Source: Cytophagales bacterium
GTDB taxonomy: Bacteria; Bacteroidota; Bacteroidia; Cytophagales; Microscillaceae
DNA: 64,000 bases
Direction of reading: 5' to 3'
Assembly (NCBI GenBank): GCA_004293905.1
Contig: RDZE01000015.1
Span: 358,117 to 422,116 of the forward strand
The position numbers and the translations under genes were made by a program. Position 1 is the first letter of the stretch; each line of letters starts with the position of its first letter. Below the pieces are notes generated by a model that worked only from the letters and a program-made list of their open reading frames with translations, searched no databases and was not told where the DNA came from. Shown one piece after another: positions 48,982-58,509 of the stretch.

Positions 48982-49682
48982 GAAGTTTTTTGTTTTTTGT
49001 GCACTTTCAAAGAGAGATAATAGGGCTTTAATTGTTGCATAAGTGTATTTTGTTGCAAACTCAGCGTGCGAAATCCCTCTTTTTTGAGTAGTGTAGGTGC
49101 GTAAGGAATGAAAACAACAGGATTTTCCCATTGTTCATCTACCCATTTTTCATTTCTTAAATCCAATTCAGGCATTATTTTACCAAAATCAGGGTGAAAA
49201 ATAGTAGGAAAATAACGTAGTTCTAAATGTAAATGCTCTCTTGCACCTTGGAAAGTGAGTCCGCTTTTACCTACTTTTCCAATCACTTGCCCTCTGCTCA
49301 CCCACTGCCCTTTTTTGAGCGTAGGAACTTCGCAGAGGTGTGCATACAAAGCATATAGGTACTGATTGTCTTTGCCTATTAAAGGATAAACAATATGAAC
49401 ACCATTGCCTATTTTCTCATAGTCGCCTTCCCTGAAAACCTCAAGCACAATCCCATTGCCCAATGCACAGACATTATCACCTTTGTTGGCTTTAATATCA
49501 GCCCCTAAATGCATTTTTTTATTGCCAAAATATTTATATGCAAATGAATGCGGGTCTGCCCATTCTGTCCAAACTTGCCAAGTAGGAACAGTAATAGGAA
49601 TTACACCTTGTGCAGATACGGAAAATGGGAGTATGGCAAAAAAATAAAAGTAGGCAACCCATGTATAGCTATTTTTTTTCAT
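48978..49682 (-). CDS. M23-family metallopeptidase (LytM-like)
   Basis: 234 residues from the ATG at 49682, which fits the signal peptide (KKNSYTWVAYFYFFAILPFSVSA-Q). An in-frame ATG at 49703 is the alternative. The zinc-binding HLGAD motif is near residue 52 and HLHLEL near 130, with the central GNGIVLEVFREGDYEKIGNGVHIVYP and GQVIGKVGKSG of the LytM fold. It likely cleaves peptidoglycan cross-links in the periplasm, or is a regulator of an amidase if inactive; both H and D residues are present, so activity is expected. Confidence 0.85.
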   Translation of the reverse strand: MKKNSYTWVAYFYFFAILPFSVSAQGVIPITVPTWQVWTEWADPHSFAYKYFGNKKMHLGADIKANKGDNVCALGNGIVLEVFREGDYEKIGNGVHIVYPLIGKDNQYLYALYAHLCEVPTLKKGQWVSRGQVIGKVGKSGLTFQGAREHLHLELRYFPTIFHPDFGKIMPELDLRNEKWVDEQWENPVVFIPYAPTLLKKEGFRTLSLQQNTLMQQLKPYYLSLKVHKKQKTS

Positions 49683-49765
49683 ATCTTTGTCTTTTATACC
49701 CAATGAAAAATAGGTATTGGTCGTAAGACTTATTTTAGAGCAAACAGAAAACCAAAGTTATTATT

Positions 49766-50713
49766 TTGAAATCAGAAAAAAAAATAAATTTTGAAGCACT
49801 CGTTATGCGTTCTACGGGTTCTTGGTACGAACTTCGAAGCGAAACAGGCGAGCTATGGAAAGGTCGCTTGCGCGGCAAATTCAAGATGCAGGGTTTGAAA
49901 GTAACCAATCCAATAGCTGTGGGCGATTGGGTAGATTGTAGTATAGAAGATGAATCGGAAAATACAGTAAATATCAATGATATTCGTGCGAGAGAAAATT
50001 ACATCATCAGAAAATCGGTGCATAAAACCGCACATGGGCATTTGATAGCTGCTAACATAGACCAAGCTATTTTGATTGCTACACTGACCAAACCACGTAC
50101 TTCTTTGGGGTTTATTGACCGTTTTTTGGTTAGTTCTGAAAGTTTTAGAATCCCTACTTGTATTATTTTCAATAAAACAGATTTATTAGATGAGGAAGAG
50201 TTGGCTTATCAGCAAGACCTTTGTGCTATGTATGCCTCGATAGGTTACCCTGCTTTGCAAACTTCGGTAGCGCAAGGGGTTGGTTTAGAAGAATTTAGAA
50301 ATTTATTATCTGGAAAAATTAGCCTACTTTCGGGACATTCAGGGGTTGGCAAATCGAGTTTAGTGAATCAGATTGCGCCTCATTTAGCCTTAAAAACCTC
50401 TGAAATTTCGGACTATGCAAACAAAGGAGTGCATACAACTACTTTTGCCGAAATGTTTTTGTTAAATGATGAAAGTTTTATTATAGATACGCCAGGTATC
50501 AAAGAGTTAGGCTTGATAGATATGGAGGTGAGTGAAATAGGGCACTACTTTCCTGAGATGCGCGATTTATTGGGAGAGTGTCGTTATCATAATTGTCTTC
50601 ATGTAAATGAGCCTCAATGTGCAGTAAAAGAGGCAGTGGAGGCAGGCAAAATTGCTCTTACGCGTTATGAGAGTTATTTGAGTATGCTCGATAATGATGA
50701 CAACAGACGATAA
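49766..50713 (+). CDS. rsgA: ribosome small-subunit-dependent GTPase RsgA
   Basis: 315 residues from the TTG at 49766; starting at the ATG at 49805 would cut off the first OB-fold strand (EALVMRSTGSWYEL), so TTG is preferred. RsgA is a circularly permuted GTPase that checks 30S maturation. OB fold at ~10-70; then G4 NKTDL (136-140), G1 GHSGVGKSS (190-198), G3 DTPGIKE (241-247) in permuted order. The zinc finger is C272, C277, H279 and C285. Confidence 0.92.
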   Translation: MKSEKKINFEALVMRSTGSWYELRSETGELWKGRLRGKFKMQGLKVTNPIAVGDWVDCSIEDESENTVNINDIRARENYIIRKSVHKTAHGHLIAANIDQAILIATLTKPRTSLGFIDRFLVSSESFRIPTCIIFNKTDLLDEEELAYQQDLCAMYASIGYPALQTSVAQGVGLEEFRNLLSGKISLLSGHSGVGKSSLVNQIAPHLALKTSEISDYANKGVHTTTFAEMFLLNDESFIIDTPGIKELGLIDMEVSEIGHYFPEMRDLLGECRYHNCLHVNEPQCAVKEAVEAGKIALTRYESYLSMLDNDDNRR

Positions 50714-50718
50714 AAATT

Positions 50719-50754
50719 AAGAGGCTACCTAAATTTTTATGTTAATAGCCTCTT
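50719..50754. terminator. hairpin between rsgA and frr
   Basis: AAGAGGCTA / TAGCCTCTT, a nine-base perfect stem with an 18-base loop between convergent genes; the T tract is weak. Confidence 0.5.
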
Positions 50755-50779
50755 GATAGAATTCGTATTTATTTTTTTA

Positions 50780-51343
50780 TTATACGGTCATAATTTCTTG
50801 TTCTTTTTTCACCAAAAGTTCATCTACTTTGCTTATGTAAGTATCTGTAAACTTTTGGACTTTTTCTTCAGCTCTTTTGATTGCATCTTCGGAAGCACCT
50901 TCTTTTTGAAGTTTTTTAAGGCTTTCATTGCTTTCTTTGCGTACATTTCTGATGCTTACTTTTCCGTTCTCGATTTCTGTTTTTACTTGCTTTACAAGTT
51001 GTTTTCTTCTTTCTTCGGTGAGTGGCGGCATGTTGATTCTTATGCTATCGCCATCATTTTGAGGATTGAAGCCCAAATCACTTTCTTTAATTGCTTTTTC
51101 TATGATATTGATAAGCGACCTTTCGAAAGGTTTGATGAGGATAGTACGTGCATCGGGGGTAGTAACCGAACTTACTTGATTGACGGGTGTTTCTACTCCA
51201 TAGTATTCTACTTTTAAGCCATCTAAAACGGAGGGTTGCGCTTTGCCTGCTCTCACTTTATTGAGTTCTTGTTGTGTGTGTAACAAGGCTTTTTCCATAA
51301 GCTCTTTGGCTTCGTCGAGGTATAGTTGAATTTCTTCTTCCAT
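50780..51343 (-). CDS. frr: ribosome recycling factor
   Basis: 187 residues. RRF splits post-termination ribosomes with EF-G. Conserved pieces are LLHTQQELNKVRAGKAQPSVLDGLKVEYYGVETPVNQVSSVTTPDARTILIKPFERSLINIIEKAI, SDLGFNPQNDGDSIRINMPPLTEERRKQLVKQVK, and the helical C-terminus. It follows pyrH at 59 bases on the same strand, the common pyrH-frr order. Confidence 0.94.
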   Translation of the reverse strand: MEEEIQLYLDEAKELMEKALLHTQQELNKVRAGKAQPSVLDGLKVEYYGVETPVNQVSSVTTPDARTILIKPFERSLINIIEKAIKESDLGFNPQNDGDSIRINMPPLTEERRKQLVKQVKTEIENGKVSIRNVRKESNESLKKLQKEGASEDAIKRAEEKVQKFTDTYISKVDELLVKKEQEIMTV

Positions 51344-51401
51344 ATTATTTGATACGTTTTTTGAGTAAATAAAAAATAGATTGCAAAATTATGAGTTTTT
51401 C

Positions 51402-52112
51402 TTATTCCATTGTAATAAGTGTCCCTACTTCTTCTCCTTTTACCAGATTAAGTAGATTATCGGGTTTGTTCATATCAAAAACGATGATAGGCAGTCCGTT
51501 TTCTTTACAAAGCGTGAAGGCAGTCATGTCCATTACATTGAGTCCTTTGGCATACACCTCTTCGAAAGAAATATTAGAGTATCTCGTTGCGCTAAGGTCT
51601 TTTTCGGGGTCAGCGGTGTATACACCATCAACTCTTGTTCCTTTGAGTACTACTTCGGCTTTTATCTCTATGGCTCTAAGGCTTGCGGCAGAATCAGTAG
51701 TAAAATAAGGGTTGCCTGTGCCTGCACCAAATATCACAATTCTTCCTTTTTCTAAGTGTCTTACGGCGCGGCGTGTGATGAAGGGTTCGCAGACTTGTTC
51801 TACTTTAATAGCAGACATCAATCTGGTGTAAAGCCCTTGTTTTTCTAAAGCATTTTGGAGTGCCATTCCATTGATGAGGGTAGCCATCATGCCCATGTAG
51901 TCGCCTTGTGTGCGGTCTATTCCTAAGGCAGCAGCTTCGCCTCCTCTGAAGATATTGCCTCCACCTATTACAACGGCTACTTGTATGTTTTTATCGGCTA
52001 CTTTTTTGATTTCAATGGCGTATTGTTCAAGCATTCTTGGGTCTATGCCATATTCTTGTGAGCCTTGTAATGCTTCACCACTTAATTTTAGTAGTATTCT
52101 TTTGTATTTCAT
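51402..52112 (-). CDS. pyrH: UMP kinase
   Basis: 236 residues. PyrH phosphorylates UMP to UDP in pyrimidine synthesis. Motifs: [14 protein letters not shown] at the start, [83 protein letters not shown], and the C-terminal [21 protein letters not shown]. First gene of the pyrH-frr pair, separated from ppiD by a terminator. Confidence 0.94.
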   Translation of the reverse strand: MKYKRILLKLSGEALQGSQEYGIDPRMLEQYAIEIKKVADKNIQVAVVIGGGNIFRGGEAAALGIDRTQGDYMGMMATLINGMALQNALEKQGLYTRLMSAIKVEQVCEPFITRRAVRHLEKGRIVIFGAGTGNPYFTTDSAASLRAIEIKAEVVLKGTRVDGVYTADPEKDLSATRYSNISFEEVYAKGLNVMDMTAFTLCKENGLPIIVFDMNKPDNLLNLVKGEEVGTLITME

Positions 52113-52140
52113 ATTTTCAGAGAGGGATTAGGTATAAAAA

Positions 52141-52167
52141 AAATGACATCTTTTTGAGATGTCATTT
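52141..52167 (-). terminator. terminator of the ppiD-like gene
   Basis: A perfect 10-base stem AAATGACATC / GATGTCATTT with a seven-base loop; on the minus strand it is followed by a run of T. It sits between the ppiD stop (52184) and the pyrH start (52112). Confidence 0.75.
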
Positions 52168-52183
52168 CTTTAAGTATGTTCAA

Positions 52184-54322
52184 TTAATAGAATTTGTATC
52201 TTTCGTCTACGATGGCGGCGGCTTCTTTGATGGCTTCGTTCACTAAGAAGGCAGTGCGAGCAAGAAGTGATTGTAGTAAGTTATTTTTGTATTGGCTATA
52301 GTCTGCTACATCTACAGCAGGGGTTATTTTTTTGAGTTTTATTACAAAAACACCAGTTTCGTCGGCAAATGCGGCGGTTTGCTGTCCTGCTTTTAAACCT
52401 AAAGAGTACCCGATGGCTAAGGGATTGTAACCAACATTTCCGAATACATTAGCTCCTAAAGCTACATCATTGGCTGTGTTGAAAATTGCATCTTTGCCAT
52501 AGGTTTTGGCTATTTCGGTAGGAGTACCTGTTTTGGGCACTTTGGCAAGGATTCGCTCTGCTTTTATTTTTTTGCGTACTTCAGCAGTAAGTTCTTCACG
52601 GAAGAAGTCAATATCGAGTTTGTCTTTTTCGGTCATTGCTACTAAGGTGGCAATAAGATACTGGTTTTGCTCTTGTAGTGTGATTACGGGTGAAATACTG
52701 TTTACTTTTGCATCATTGAATGCCCATCTTACTACCTCACGAGCATTGGGAATATCATTGACGAATGTAGCATTAGAAAGCATTTTATCGGCTCGTTTGA
52801 GTACTAAGGAAGGATTTTTTGCTACTGCTGCTTTGAATTGTTCGGGAGCTGTAATTTTACTTACTAATTCTTCTGCTTTGCGGTAAGCGGCATCGCGAGT
52901 GGCATCACTTGGTTCAAGGATACGTTCTACTACGGCTAATTTATAGAGTTTGTTTGTTTTGGGGTGTGTTACTTTGATGATATGGTAACCAAACTCTGTT
53001 TCTACGATTTTAGGAATTACTTTGATTTGGTCTTCTACATCAAAAACTGCTGCATCAAAAGATTTTACCATTCTTCCTCTACCGAAGAAACCTAAATCGC
53101 CTCCTTTGTCGCGATTGGATTCATCTTGGCTGTGTTTTCTTGCCATTTCAGTAAAAGAGGCTCCGTCTTGGATTTCTTTGAGTATTTTTTCGGCTTTTTC
53201 GCGTGCTATTTCTTTGTCTTTGTCAGAAGTGCTGGCGGGTTTTACTAAGATATGGCTTGCGCGAGCATAGAAGTTAGTGTCTTCTTTTACATCTGTTACT
53301 TTGAATATTTTATAGTTTTTTCTGCCTTCTACAAAAGGTCCATAAACGCCTCCTTTGAGTAGTGTGGGTACTTCTTGGAAAAATGACAAGGGAAGTTTAT
53401 CTACACTTACGAAAGTATAAGGAATAGTGTTGATGTCGGAGTTAGTGATGGCGAAAGTAGAGTCAGATGTAGAAACAGCAAGTTGTTTTGCTAAGTCTTT
53501 GATTTCTTTGTAGAAACTTGCGCTGTCTTGTGGTGAGGGAGAGATGTCGAAAGTGATGTATTCGATGGTGCGGGTTTCGATGGCTCTGTCTTTGTATTTG
53601 TTTTTATTTTGCTCTAAGTATTCTTTGAGTTGTTCGTCTGTTACTTTGATCGTGCTATCTACTATAGAAGCGAAAGGAATATAAACATATTCTACTTCGG
53701 CTTTGGTATTTTGGTTTCTATATTCTTTTTCAGCTTCGGCTTTGGTTACATAGTTCGATACGCGCATTATATTTTCGTATTTAGACCTGAGTCTGTCTTG
53801 GCGTAGGCTTTCTTCAAAATTTTTCCATGCCAAACGTCTTTCAGCAGGCATTTTTTCCAAGTTTTTCAGATATTCAACAAGCAATACTCTGTTGAAAATA
53901 CCTGTTTTGGGGTCTGTAAATTCAGCTCTTACTTGTGGGTGAATGAAAGCGGAGTCGCCCAAAACCATTTGTTTTAGTTCTTCGTCTGTTACGACTATAC
54001 CGAGTCTATCAAATTCTTTTTGGTAGGCTTTTTTGAAGATGAGAAAATTCCATGCTTGCTCTCTGAGTGCATTGAGGGTTTCCTCATTGGGGCTTTGCCC
54101 TGTGCTGATAGTATAATTTTGGCGTAGGGTTTCGAGTTGGTCATTGAACTCTTTGAGGGTGATTCGCTCGCCTGCGATGGTGCCTACATATTGCGTACCT
54201 CTGCCCATGAGTACGGAGTTGGGTCCTAAGATGTCGCCTCCTACAATGAAAAGCACTAAGCCCACTGCTATAACTCCGACCGCAACGCCTAAACGTTGTC
54301 TAATTTTGGAAATGATTGCCAT
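52184..54322 (-). CDS. PpiD-like membrane-anchored peptidyl-prolyl isomerase
   Basis: 712 residues. An N-terminal membrane helix (VAVGVIAVGLVLFIVGGDILG) places the rest in the periplasm. SurA_N-like helices follow (residues ~45-230), then a parvulin domain near 345-445 (ASHILVKPASTSDKDKEIAREKAEKILKEIQDGASFTEMARKHSQDESNRDKGGDLGFFGRGRM...FGYHIIKVT), and a long C-terminal part. It folds or escorts exported proteins at the inner membrane, in line with E. coli PpiD. Confidence 0.88.
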   Translation of the reverse strand: MAIISKIRQRLGVAVGVIAVGLVLFIVGGDILGPNSVLMGRGTQYVGTIAGERITLKEFNDQLETLRQNYTISTGQSPNEETLNALREQAWNFLIFKKAYQKEFDRLGIVVTDEELKQMVLGDSAFIHPQVRAEFTDPKTGIFNRVLLVEYLKNLEKMPAERRLAWKNFEESLRQDRLRSKYENIMRVSNYVTKAEAEKEYRNQNTKAEVEYVYIPFASIVDSTIKVTDEQLKEYLEQNKNKYKDRAIETRTIEYITFDISPSPQDSASFYKEIKDLAKQLAVSTSDSTFAITNSDINTIPYTFVSVDKLPLSFFQEVPTLLKGGVYGPFVEGRKNYKIFKVTDVKEDTNFYARASHILVKPASTSDKDKEIAREKAEKILKEIQDGASFTEMARKHSQDESNRDKGGDLGFFGRGRMVKSFDAAVFDVEDQIKVIPKIVETEFGYHIIKVTHPKTNKLYKLAVVERILEPSDATRDAAYRKAEELVSKITAPEQFKAAVAKNPSLVLKRADKMLSNATFVNDIPNAREVVRWAFNDAKVNSISPVITLQEQNQYLIATLVAMTEKDKLDIDFFREELTAEVRKKIKAERILAKVPKTGTPTEIAKTYGKDAIFNTANDVALGANVFGNVGYNPLAIGYSLGLKAGQQTAAFADETGVFVIKLKKITPAVDVADYSQYKNNLLQSLLARTAFLVNEAIKEAAAIVDERYKFY

Positions 54323-54414
54323 ACTACTTGTTTTGTATCTTGCTTGATGTATATTCTAACTATTGAGTGTAAAATTTCTTTTTGAAAGTTGTAAAGGTTA
54401 TCAAAAAAACCGTG

Positions 54415-54422
54415 CAAATATA
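54415..54422 (-). promoter_or_regulatory. -7 element TATATTTG for the ppiD-like gene
   Basis: Exact TAnnTTTG match on the minus strand, about 90 bases upstream of the ATG at 54322; the leader would be about 85 bases. It lies a few bases before the stop of the small membrane protein gene upstream. Confidence 0.4.
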
Positions 54423-54442
54423 GAAACTTAGTTTTGAAATGC

Positions 54443-54658
54443 CTATTTTTTTTTCTTTTTATTTGTAGGGTTAGTAGTGGTTTCTTGTTGGGTTTCGGGT
54501 TGGGTTTTGGCTCTGACCAATCGAAGCGCGAGCAAACAAAGTATAGAAAGCATAAATACCCAATAGCTTCCTACAAAACTATTGCGCATGGCTTGGCTTA
54601 CGCCTATGATAAAAAAAGCTACGGAGATGGAAAGAAGTACAGATTCGGCTAAGCGCAT
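54443..54658 (-). CDS. small membrane protein
   Basis: 71 residues from the ATG at 54658; the open frame continues upstream to 54799, but that part lies over the start of the HD-domain gene and reads as non-coding. It has two membrane segments (SVLLSISVAFFIIGVSQAM and YWVFMLSILCLLALRLV) and a charged, Thr/Lys-rich cytoplasmic tail ending in several lysines. Function unknown. Confidence 0.5.
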   Translation of the reverse strand: MRLAESVLLSISVAFFIIGVSQAMRNSFVGSYWVFMLSILCLLALRLVRAKTQPETQQETTTNPTNKKKKK

Positions 54659-54723
54659 AAGAATTTGAGGGGTGTATTTTGAATTTTGGGGCAAAGATAG
54701 TAAAAAATGTAAAAAAAAGATAG

Positions 54724-54731
54724 TATTTTTG
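54724..54731 (+). promoter_or_regulatory. -7 element TATTTTTG almost touching the HD-domain start
   Basis: Exact TAnnTTTG match ending five bases before the ATG at 54737, which would give a leaderless transcript. No standard-spaced TTG is visible. Confidence 0.4.
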
Positions 54732-54736
54732 AACCT

Positions 54737-55273
54737 ATGTATCAAATAGAACTTTATAGAGATTGTTTGGCGTTTGCGGCTTTTGCCCACCAAAAACAAA
54801 TGATGCCGGGTAGTAACCTGCCTTATTTATTACACTTAACCGAAGTGGCGGCGGAGGTAATTTGTGTAATGCCTCTTCGCCCCGATTTGGATAGCGACTT
54901 GTTGGTCAGTTGTGCTGTTTTGCATGATGTATTAGAGGATACATCTGTAGCCTTTGCTACACTTGCTGAGCAGTTTGGAAGGGCTACAGCGGAGGGTGTT
55001 CAGGCTCTTTCCAAGAATGCAACTCTCCCAAAAGATGCACAAATGGAAGACAGCCTATCTCGTATTTTGGCACAACCTACTGAGGTGGCTATAGTAAAAA
55101 TGGCGGATAGAATAGTGAATTTGAAAGAACCTCCTCATTATTGGACTATTGACAAAAGAAAAAGTTATCAGGAAGAGGCGCGTTTGATACATAGACAGTT
55201 GAAAAAGGCGGATGTTTACATGGCTGAAAGGCTGGAAAACAAGATCATAATGTATGAAAAATATCTCTCATAG
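54737..55273 (+). CDS. HD-domain phosphohydrolase (MESH1/SpoT-hydrolase-like)
   Basis: 178 residues, the compact HD fold of ppGpp hydrolases: H33 in LLHLTEVA, H63-D64 in VLHDVLEDTSV with the following E67-D68, and a late D in VKMADRIVNLKEPPHYW. MESH1-type hydrolases cleave (p)ppGpp or NADPH-like nucleotides; the synthetase domain is absent. Which substrate applies is inference. It overlaps the next gene by 20 bases. Confidence 0.8.
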   Translation: MYQIELYRDCLAFAAFAHQKQMMPGSNLPYLLHLTEVAAEVICVMPLRPDLDSDLLVSCAVLHDVLEDTSVAFATLAEQFGRATAEGVQALSKNATLPKDAQMEDSLSRILAQPTEVAIVKMADRIVNLKEPPHYWTIDKRKSYQEEARLIHRQLKKADVYMAERLENKIIMYEKYLS

Positions 55274-56036
55274 AGCACTTCCTGACTTCCCTCAACGGGT
55301 TGTTTCTTTGGTGCCCTCTCAAACAGAATTGTTGTATTATTGGGGGTTAGGGCATCGGGTGGTGGGGCTTACCAAGTTTTGCATTCACCCAAAAGAGGCT
55401 AAAAAAGAAGCTACCGTCATCGGAGGCACTAAAAATTTTCATTTGGCGCGCATACGTGCCCTGCAACCCGACTTAATTATAGGCAATAAGGAGGAAAACT
55501 ATGAAGAGGGTATTTTAGCATTAGCAAAAGAGTTTCCCTTACTTATGAGCGATATTTATAACTTGGAAGATAGTTTGGAAATGTTTCGTGTTTTGGGTGG
55601 AGTGCTGTCAGTAGAAGAGAAAGCACAAACATTGATAGCACAACTTTTAAACTTGCGAAGCAATTATCAAACATTGAAAACTACTTTGGGTACATTAAGA
55701 GTGGCTTATTTGATATGGCATGAGCCTTTGATGGTGGCTGCAAAAAATACTTTCATAGATTGTATGCTTGAAGAGGCAGGTTTCAAGAATGTATTTAGCG
55801 ATTTAATTCGCTATCCTATGCTTAAGATTACTGATTTGGTGGCTACAAAGCCTGATGTAGTAATGCTTTCTTCAGAACCTTTTCCCTTTAAGGCGCATCA
55901 TATTGATTATTATCAAAAACAACTCCCACAAAGTAAAATCATTAAGGTAGATGGGGAATTGTTTTCGTGGTATGGTAATAGGCTTTTGTACTCTTATCCT
56001 TATTTTGCTGCACTATCAGAACGTTTCGCCAAATAG
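55254..56036 (+). CDS. BtuF-like helical-backbone metal-receptor protein without signal peptide
   Basis: 260 residues. The two lobes and long connecting helix of class III substrate-binding proteins are visible: [32 protein letters not shown] at the start, then [19 protein letters not shown], then [34 protein letters not shown], then [18 protein letters not shown]. Relatives bind cobalamin or iron chelates for ABC import. No signal peptide or lipobox is present, and no transporter genes are adjacent, so a cytoplasmic role is possible. It starts inside the HD-domain gene (20-base overlap). Its 3' end overlaps miaB by 21 bases. Confidence 0.8.
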   Translation: MKNISHRALPDFPQRVVSLVPSQTELLYYWGLGHRVVGLTKFCIHPKEAKKEATVIGGTKNFHLARIRALQPDLIIGNKEENYEEGILALAKEFPLLMSDIYNLEDSLEMFRVLGGVLSVEEKAQTLIAQLLNLRSNYQTLKTTLGTLRVAYLIWHEPLMVAAKNTFIDCMLEEAGFKNVFSDLIRYPMLKITDLVATKPDVVMLSSEPFPFKAHHIDYYQKQLPQSKIIKVDGELFSWYGNRLLYSYPYFAALSERFAK

Positions 56037-57446
56037 GGTTGCTGCCGAGCAATCGTGAATTTTTACGGACACATAGTCCCCTTTTTTAAATTGTTTTTTA
56101 GGGAAAATGACTACTTTATTGGCAGAGTTGCGCCCCATCAAAAAATCTTCTGAGCGTTTTGAGAACCCTTCTACCAACACTTCAAAAGTTTTGCCTACAT
56201 CTAATTGATTTCTTTTCAAGGAGAGTTCATTTTGCAAGTCTATCACTTCTTGTAATCGGCGTTTTTTGGTTTCGAGGTCTATATCATCTGCGTATTTTTT
56301 GGCGGCGGGGGTGTTGGGTCTTTCAGAATAGTAAAACATATACGCAAAATCGTAGGCAGTTTTTCGCATAAGGTTAAGCGTTGCTTGGTGGTCTTCTTCG
56401 GTTTCGGAACAGAAACCCGTGATAATATCGGTAGAAATACCACAAGTATCGCCTAAAATATTTCTGATGGCTGCTATTCTTTGCTCATACCATTCTTGGG
56501 TGTATCCTCTATTCATCATTTCGAGTATGCGTGTGCTACCACTTTGTACGGGTAGGTGTATGTATTTGCAGATGTTGTCGTATTTTTTCATTACTTGAAG
56601 CACTTCATCGGTCATGTCTTTGGGGTGCGAGGTAGAAAAACGGACTCTTAGCAGTGGGCTCACTTGGGCTACTCTTTCTAAAAGTTGTGCAAAATTGACA
56701 ATTTCTACTTTGGAAATATCAGCACCTTGTTTGATTGCTTTTTTTTCTCCTAATAATGAAATCACTTCTGGGTTTTCGCTCCAAAGATAAGAGTCCACAT
56801 TTTGCCCCAAAAGGGTTACTTCGCGGTATCCTTTTTGGAAAAGGTCTTGGGCTTCATCTACTATAGAATAAGGACTTCGGCTACGCTCTCTGCCTCTGGT
56901 AAAGGGGACTACACAAAAAGTACACATATTATCGCAACCTCTTGAGATGGATATAAAAGCAGAAACGCCGTTGCTATTGAGGCGAACGGGAGTAATGTTT
57001 TCGTAGGTTTCTTCTCTTGACAAAAATACATTGACGGCTTTTCTTCCATCTTCTACTTCGGTCAGTAGGGCGGGTAGTGTTCGGTAAGTATCAGGACCGG
57101 CAACGATGTCTACCATTTTTTCTTCTTCGAATAGTTTGGTTTTCAATCGTTCAGCCATACAGCCCAAAACACCAATGGTAAGGTCTGTATTTTTTTTCTT
57201 TAGGTGGTTGAGGTGTTGTAGGCGGTTTCGTACTTTTTGCTCGGCATTGTCGCGAATAGCACAAGTATTCAAAAAAATGACATCGGCTTCTTCGGGGTTT
57301 GAGGTGGTATCATAGCCTCCGTTTTGCATCACTGAAGCCACAATTTCGCTGTCCGAAAAATTCATTTGACAGCCATAACTTTCTATGTATAGTTTTTTCT
57401 TTTTCCCTGTTTGTGTGTCTTTTGTGGTTTGAAACTCGTCGCCCAT
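56016..57446 (-). CDS. miaB: tRNA-2-methylthio-N6-dimethylallyladenosine synthase
   Basis: 476 residues from the ATG at 57446; an in-frame ATG at 57485 is an alternative. MiaB adds the 2-methylthio group to i6A37 in tRNAs that read codons starting with U. Features: UPF0004 domain at 20-140 ([18 protein letters not shown] and later cysteines), radical-SAM motif [24 protein letters not shown], and C-terminal TRAM domain ([29 protein letters not shown]...). The tail overlaps the convergent BtuF-like gene by 21 bases. Confidence 0.93.
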   Translation of the reverse strand: MGDEFQTTKDTQTGKKKKLYIESYGCQMNFSDSEIVASVMQNGGYDTTSNPEEADVIFLNTCAIRDNAEQKVRNRLQHLNHLKKKNTDLTIGVLGCMAERLKTKLFEEEKMVDIVAGPDTYRTLPALLTEVEDGRKAVNVFLSREETYENITPVRLNSNGVSAFISISRGCDNMCTFCVVPFTRGRERSRSPYSIVDEAQDLFQKGYREVTLLGQNVDSYLWSENPEVISLLGEKKAIKQGADISKVEIVNFAQLLERVAQVSPLLRVRFSTSHPKDMTDEVLQVMKKYDNICKYIHLPVQSGSTRILEMMNRGYTQEWYEQRIAAIRNILGDTCGISTDIITGFCSETEEDHQATLNLMRKTAYDFAYMFYYSERPNTPAAKKYADDIDLETKKRRLQEVIDLQNELSLKRNQLDVGKTFEVLVEGFSKRSEDFLMGRNSANKVVIFPKKQFKKGDYVSVKIHDCSAATLFGETF

Positions 57447-57482
57447 GAGATTGTTTTTTATGTTAAAATTTGTATAGAGTTG

Positions 57483-57515
57483 CAAAATTACAAAAAATTA
57501 TGTTTTTTTGTTCAA
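57483..57515 (-). promoter_or_regulatory. Bacteroidota-type promoter for miaB
   Basis: On the minus strand, TTG (plus 57513-57515), a 22-base spacer and TAATTTTG (57490-57483). It lies 37 bases before the preferred ATG at 57446 and overlaps the alternative ATG at 57485, which supports the later start. Confidence 0.5.
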
Positions 57516-57529
57516 AATAAAATGCATAA

Positions 57530-58495
57530 ATGGAAAAATATACCTCTGATGTAGAAGCTGCCAAGGCGATGTATGCTTCTTACCAAAATATACGCAAAGA
57601 AATTTCACAAGTCATTATAGGTCAGAACGATACGGTACATTTGCTACTGGTTTCCTTGTTTTGTCAAGGGCATTGTTTACTGGTAGGTGTGCCCGGTTTA
57701 GCAAAAACACTTTTAGTACAAACCATTGCTTCTTGTTTGGAGCTTTCTTTTAATAGAATTCAATTTACCCCCGATTTGATGCCTTCTGATATTGTGGGCT
57801 CAGAAACTTTGGACAAAGAGCGAAATTTCCAATTTTTGAAAGGGGCTATTTTTGCCAATATTATATTGGCTGATGAAATCAATCGTACTCCTCCAAAAAC
57901 ACAATCGGCACTTCTTGAAGCAATGCAAGAGTATGGGGTTACGGTTTCGGGAAAAAGATATGCTTTACAGAAGCCTTTTTTCGTATTGGCTACCCAAAAC
58001 CCTATTGAACAAGAAGGTACTTACCCACTACCCGAAGCACAACAAGATAGGTTTATGTTCAATTTATTGCTTGACTACCCTACTTATGAAGAGGAACTTT
58101 TGGTGGTAAAAAATACGACTCAATCGTTAAAACCTGAGGTAAAAAAGGTCATTTCTGCCGAAGATATTTTACAATTTCAGGAGTTAGTAAGGCGTGTGCC
58201 CGTAGCCGATAATGTAGTGGAATATGCCGTAAAACTTGTGCATAAAACCCGCCCCAATACTGCCCTTGCTGCCAAAGAAGCCAATGACTATTTGGAATGG
58301 GGAGCGGGTCCGCGTGCTTCTCAAAACCTCATCATTGCTGCCAAATGCGAAGCCCTATTGAAAGGGAAATATTCGCCCGATATAGAAGAGGTAAAGGCAG
58401 TAGCCAAACCTGTTTTGCGCCATCGTATCATTCGCAATTTCAAAGCCGAAGCCGAAGGCAAAAGCGTAGACGAAATCATTCAAAAACTACTATAA
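57530..58495 (+). CDS. MoxR-family AAA+ ATPase
   Basis: 321 residues. Walker A GVPGLAKT is at 53-60 and Walker B IILADEINRTPPKTQSALLEAMQE follows; then come sensor motif FVLATQNPIEQEGTYPLPEAQQDRFMF and a C-terminal lid with GAGPRASQNLI. MoxR ATPases act as chaperones that help mature partner enzymes or assemble complexes. They usually have a DUF58 and a vWA-domain neighbour; here a DUF2855 protein follows instead, so the partner is elsewhere or different. Confidence 0.9.
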   Translation: MEKYTSDVEAAKAMYASYQNIRKEISQVIIGQNDTVHLLLVSLFCQGHCLLVGVPGLAKTLLVQTIASCLELSFNRIQFTPDLMPSDIVGSETLDKERNFQFLKGAIFANIILADEINRTPPKTQSALLEAMQEYGVTVSGKRYALQKPFFVLATQNPIEQEGTYPLPEAQQDRFMFNLLLDYPTYEEELLVVKNTTQSLKPEVKKVISAEDILQFQELVRRVPVADNVVEYAVKLVHKTRPNTALAAKEANDYLEWGAGPRASQNLIIAAKCEALLKGKYSPDIEEVKAVAKPVLRHRIIRNFKAEAEGKSVDEIIQKLL

Positions 58496-58509
58496 CCACT
58501 TATTTGACA

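Noticed and set aside
50753..51217. Open frame on the plus strand inside frr
   Set aside because: It is the antisense shadow of frr; its Phe/Ser-rich translation reflects the Lys/Glu-rich frr codons.
54659..54799. N-terminal extension of the small membrane protein
   Set aside because: It would overlap the start and promoter of the HD-domain gene and shows no protein-like pattern; the internal ATG at 54658 gives a compact two-helix protein.
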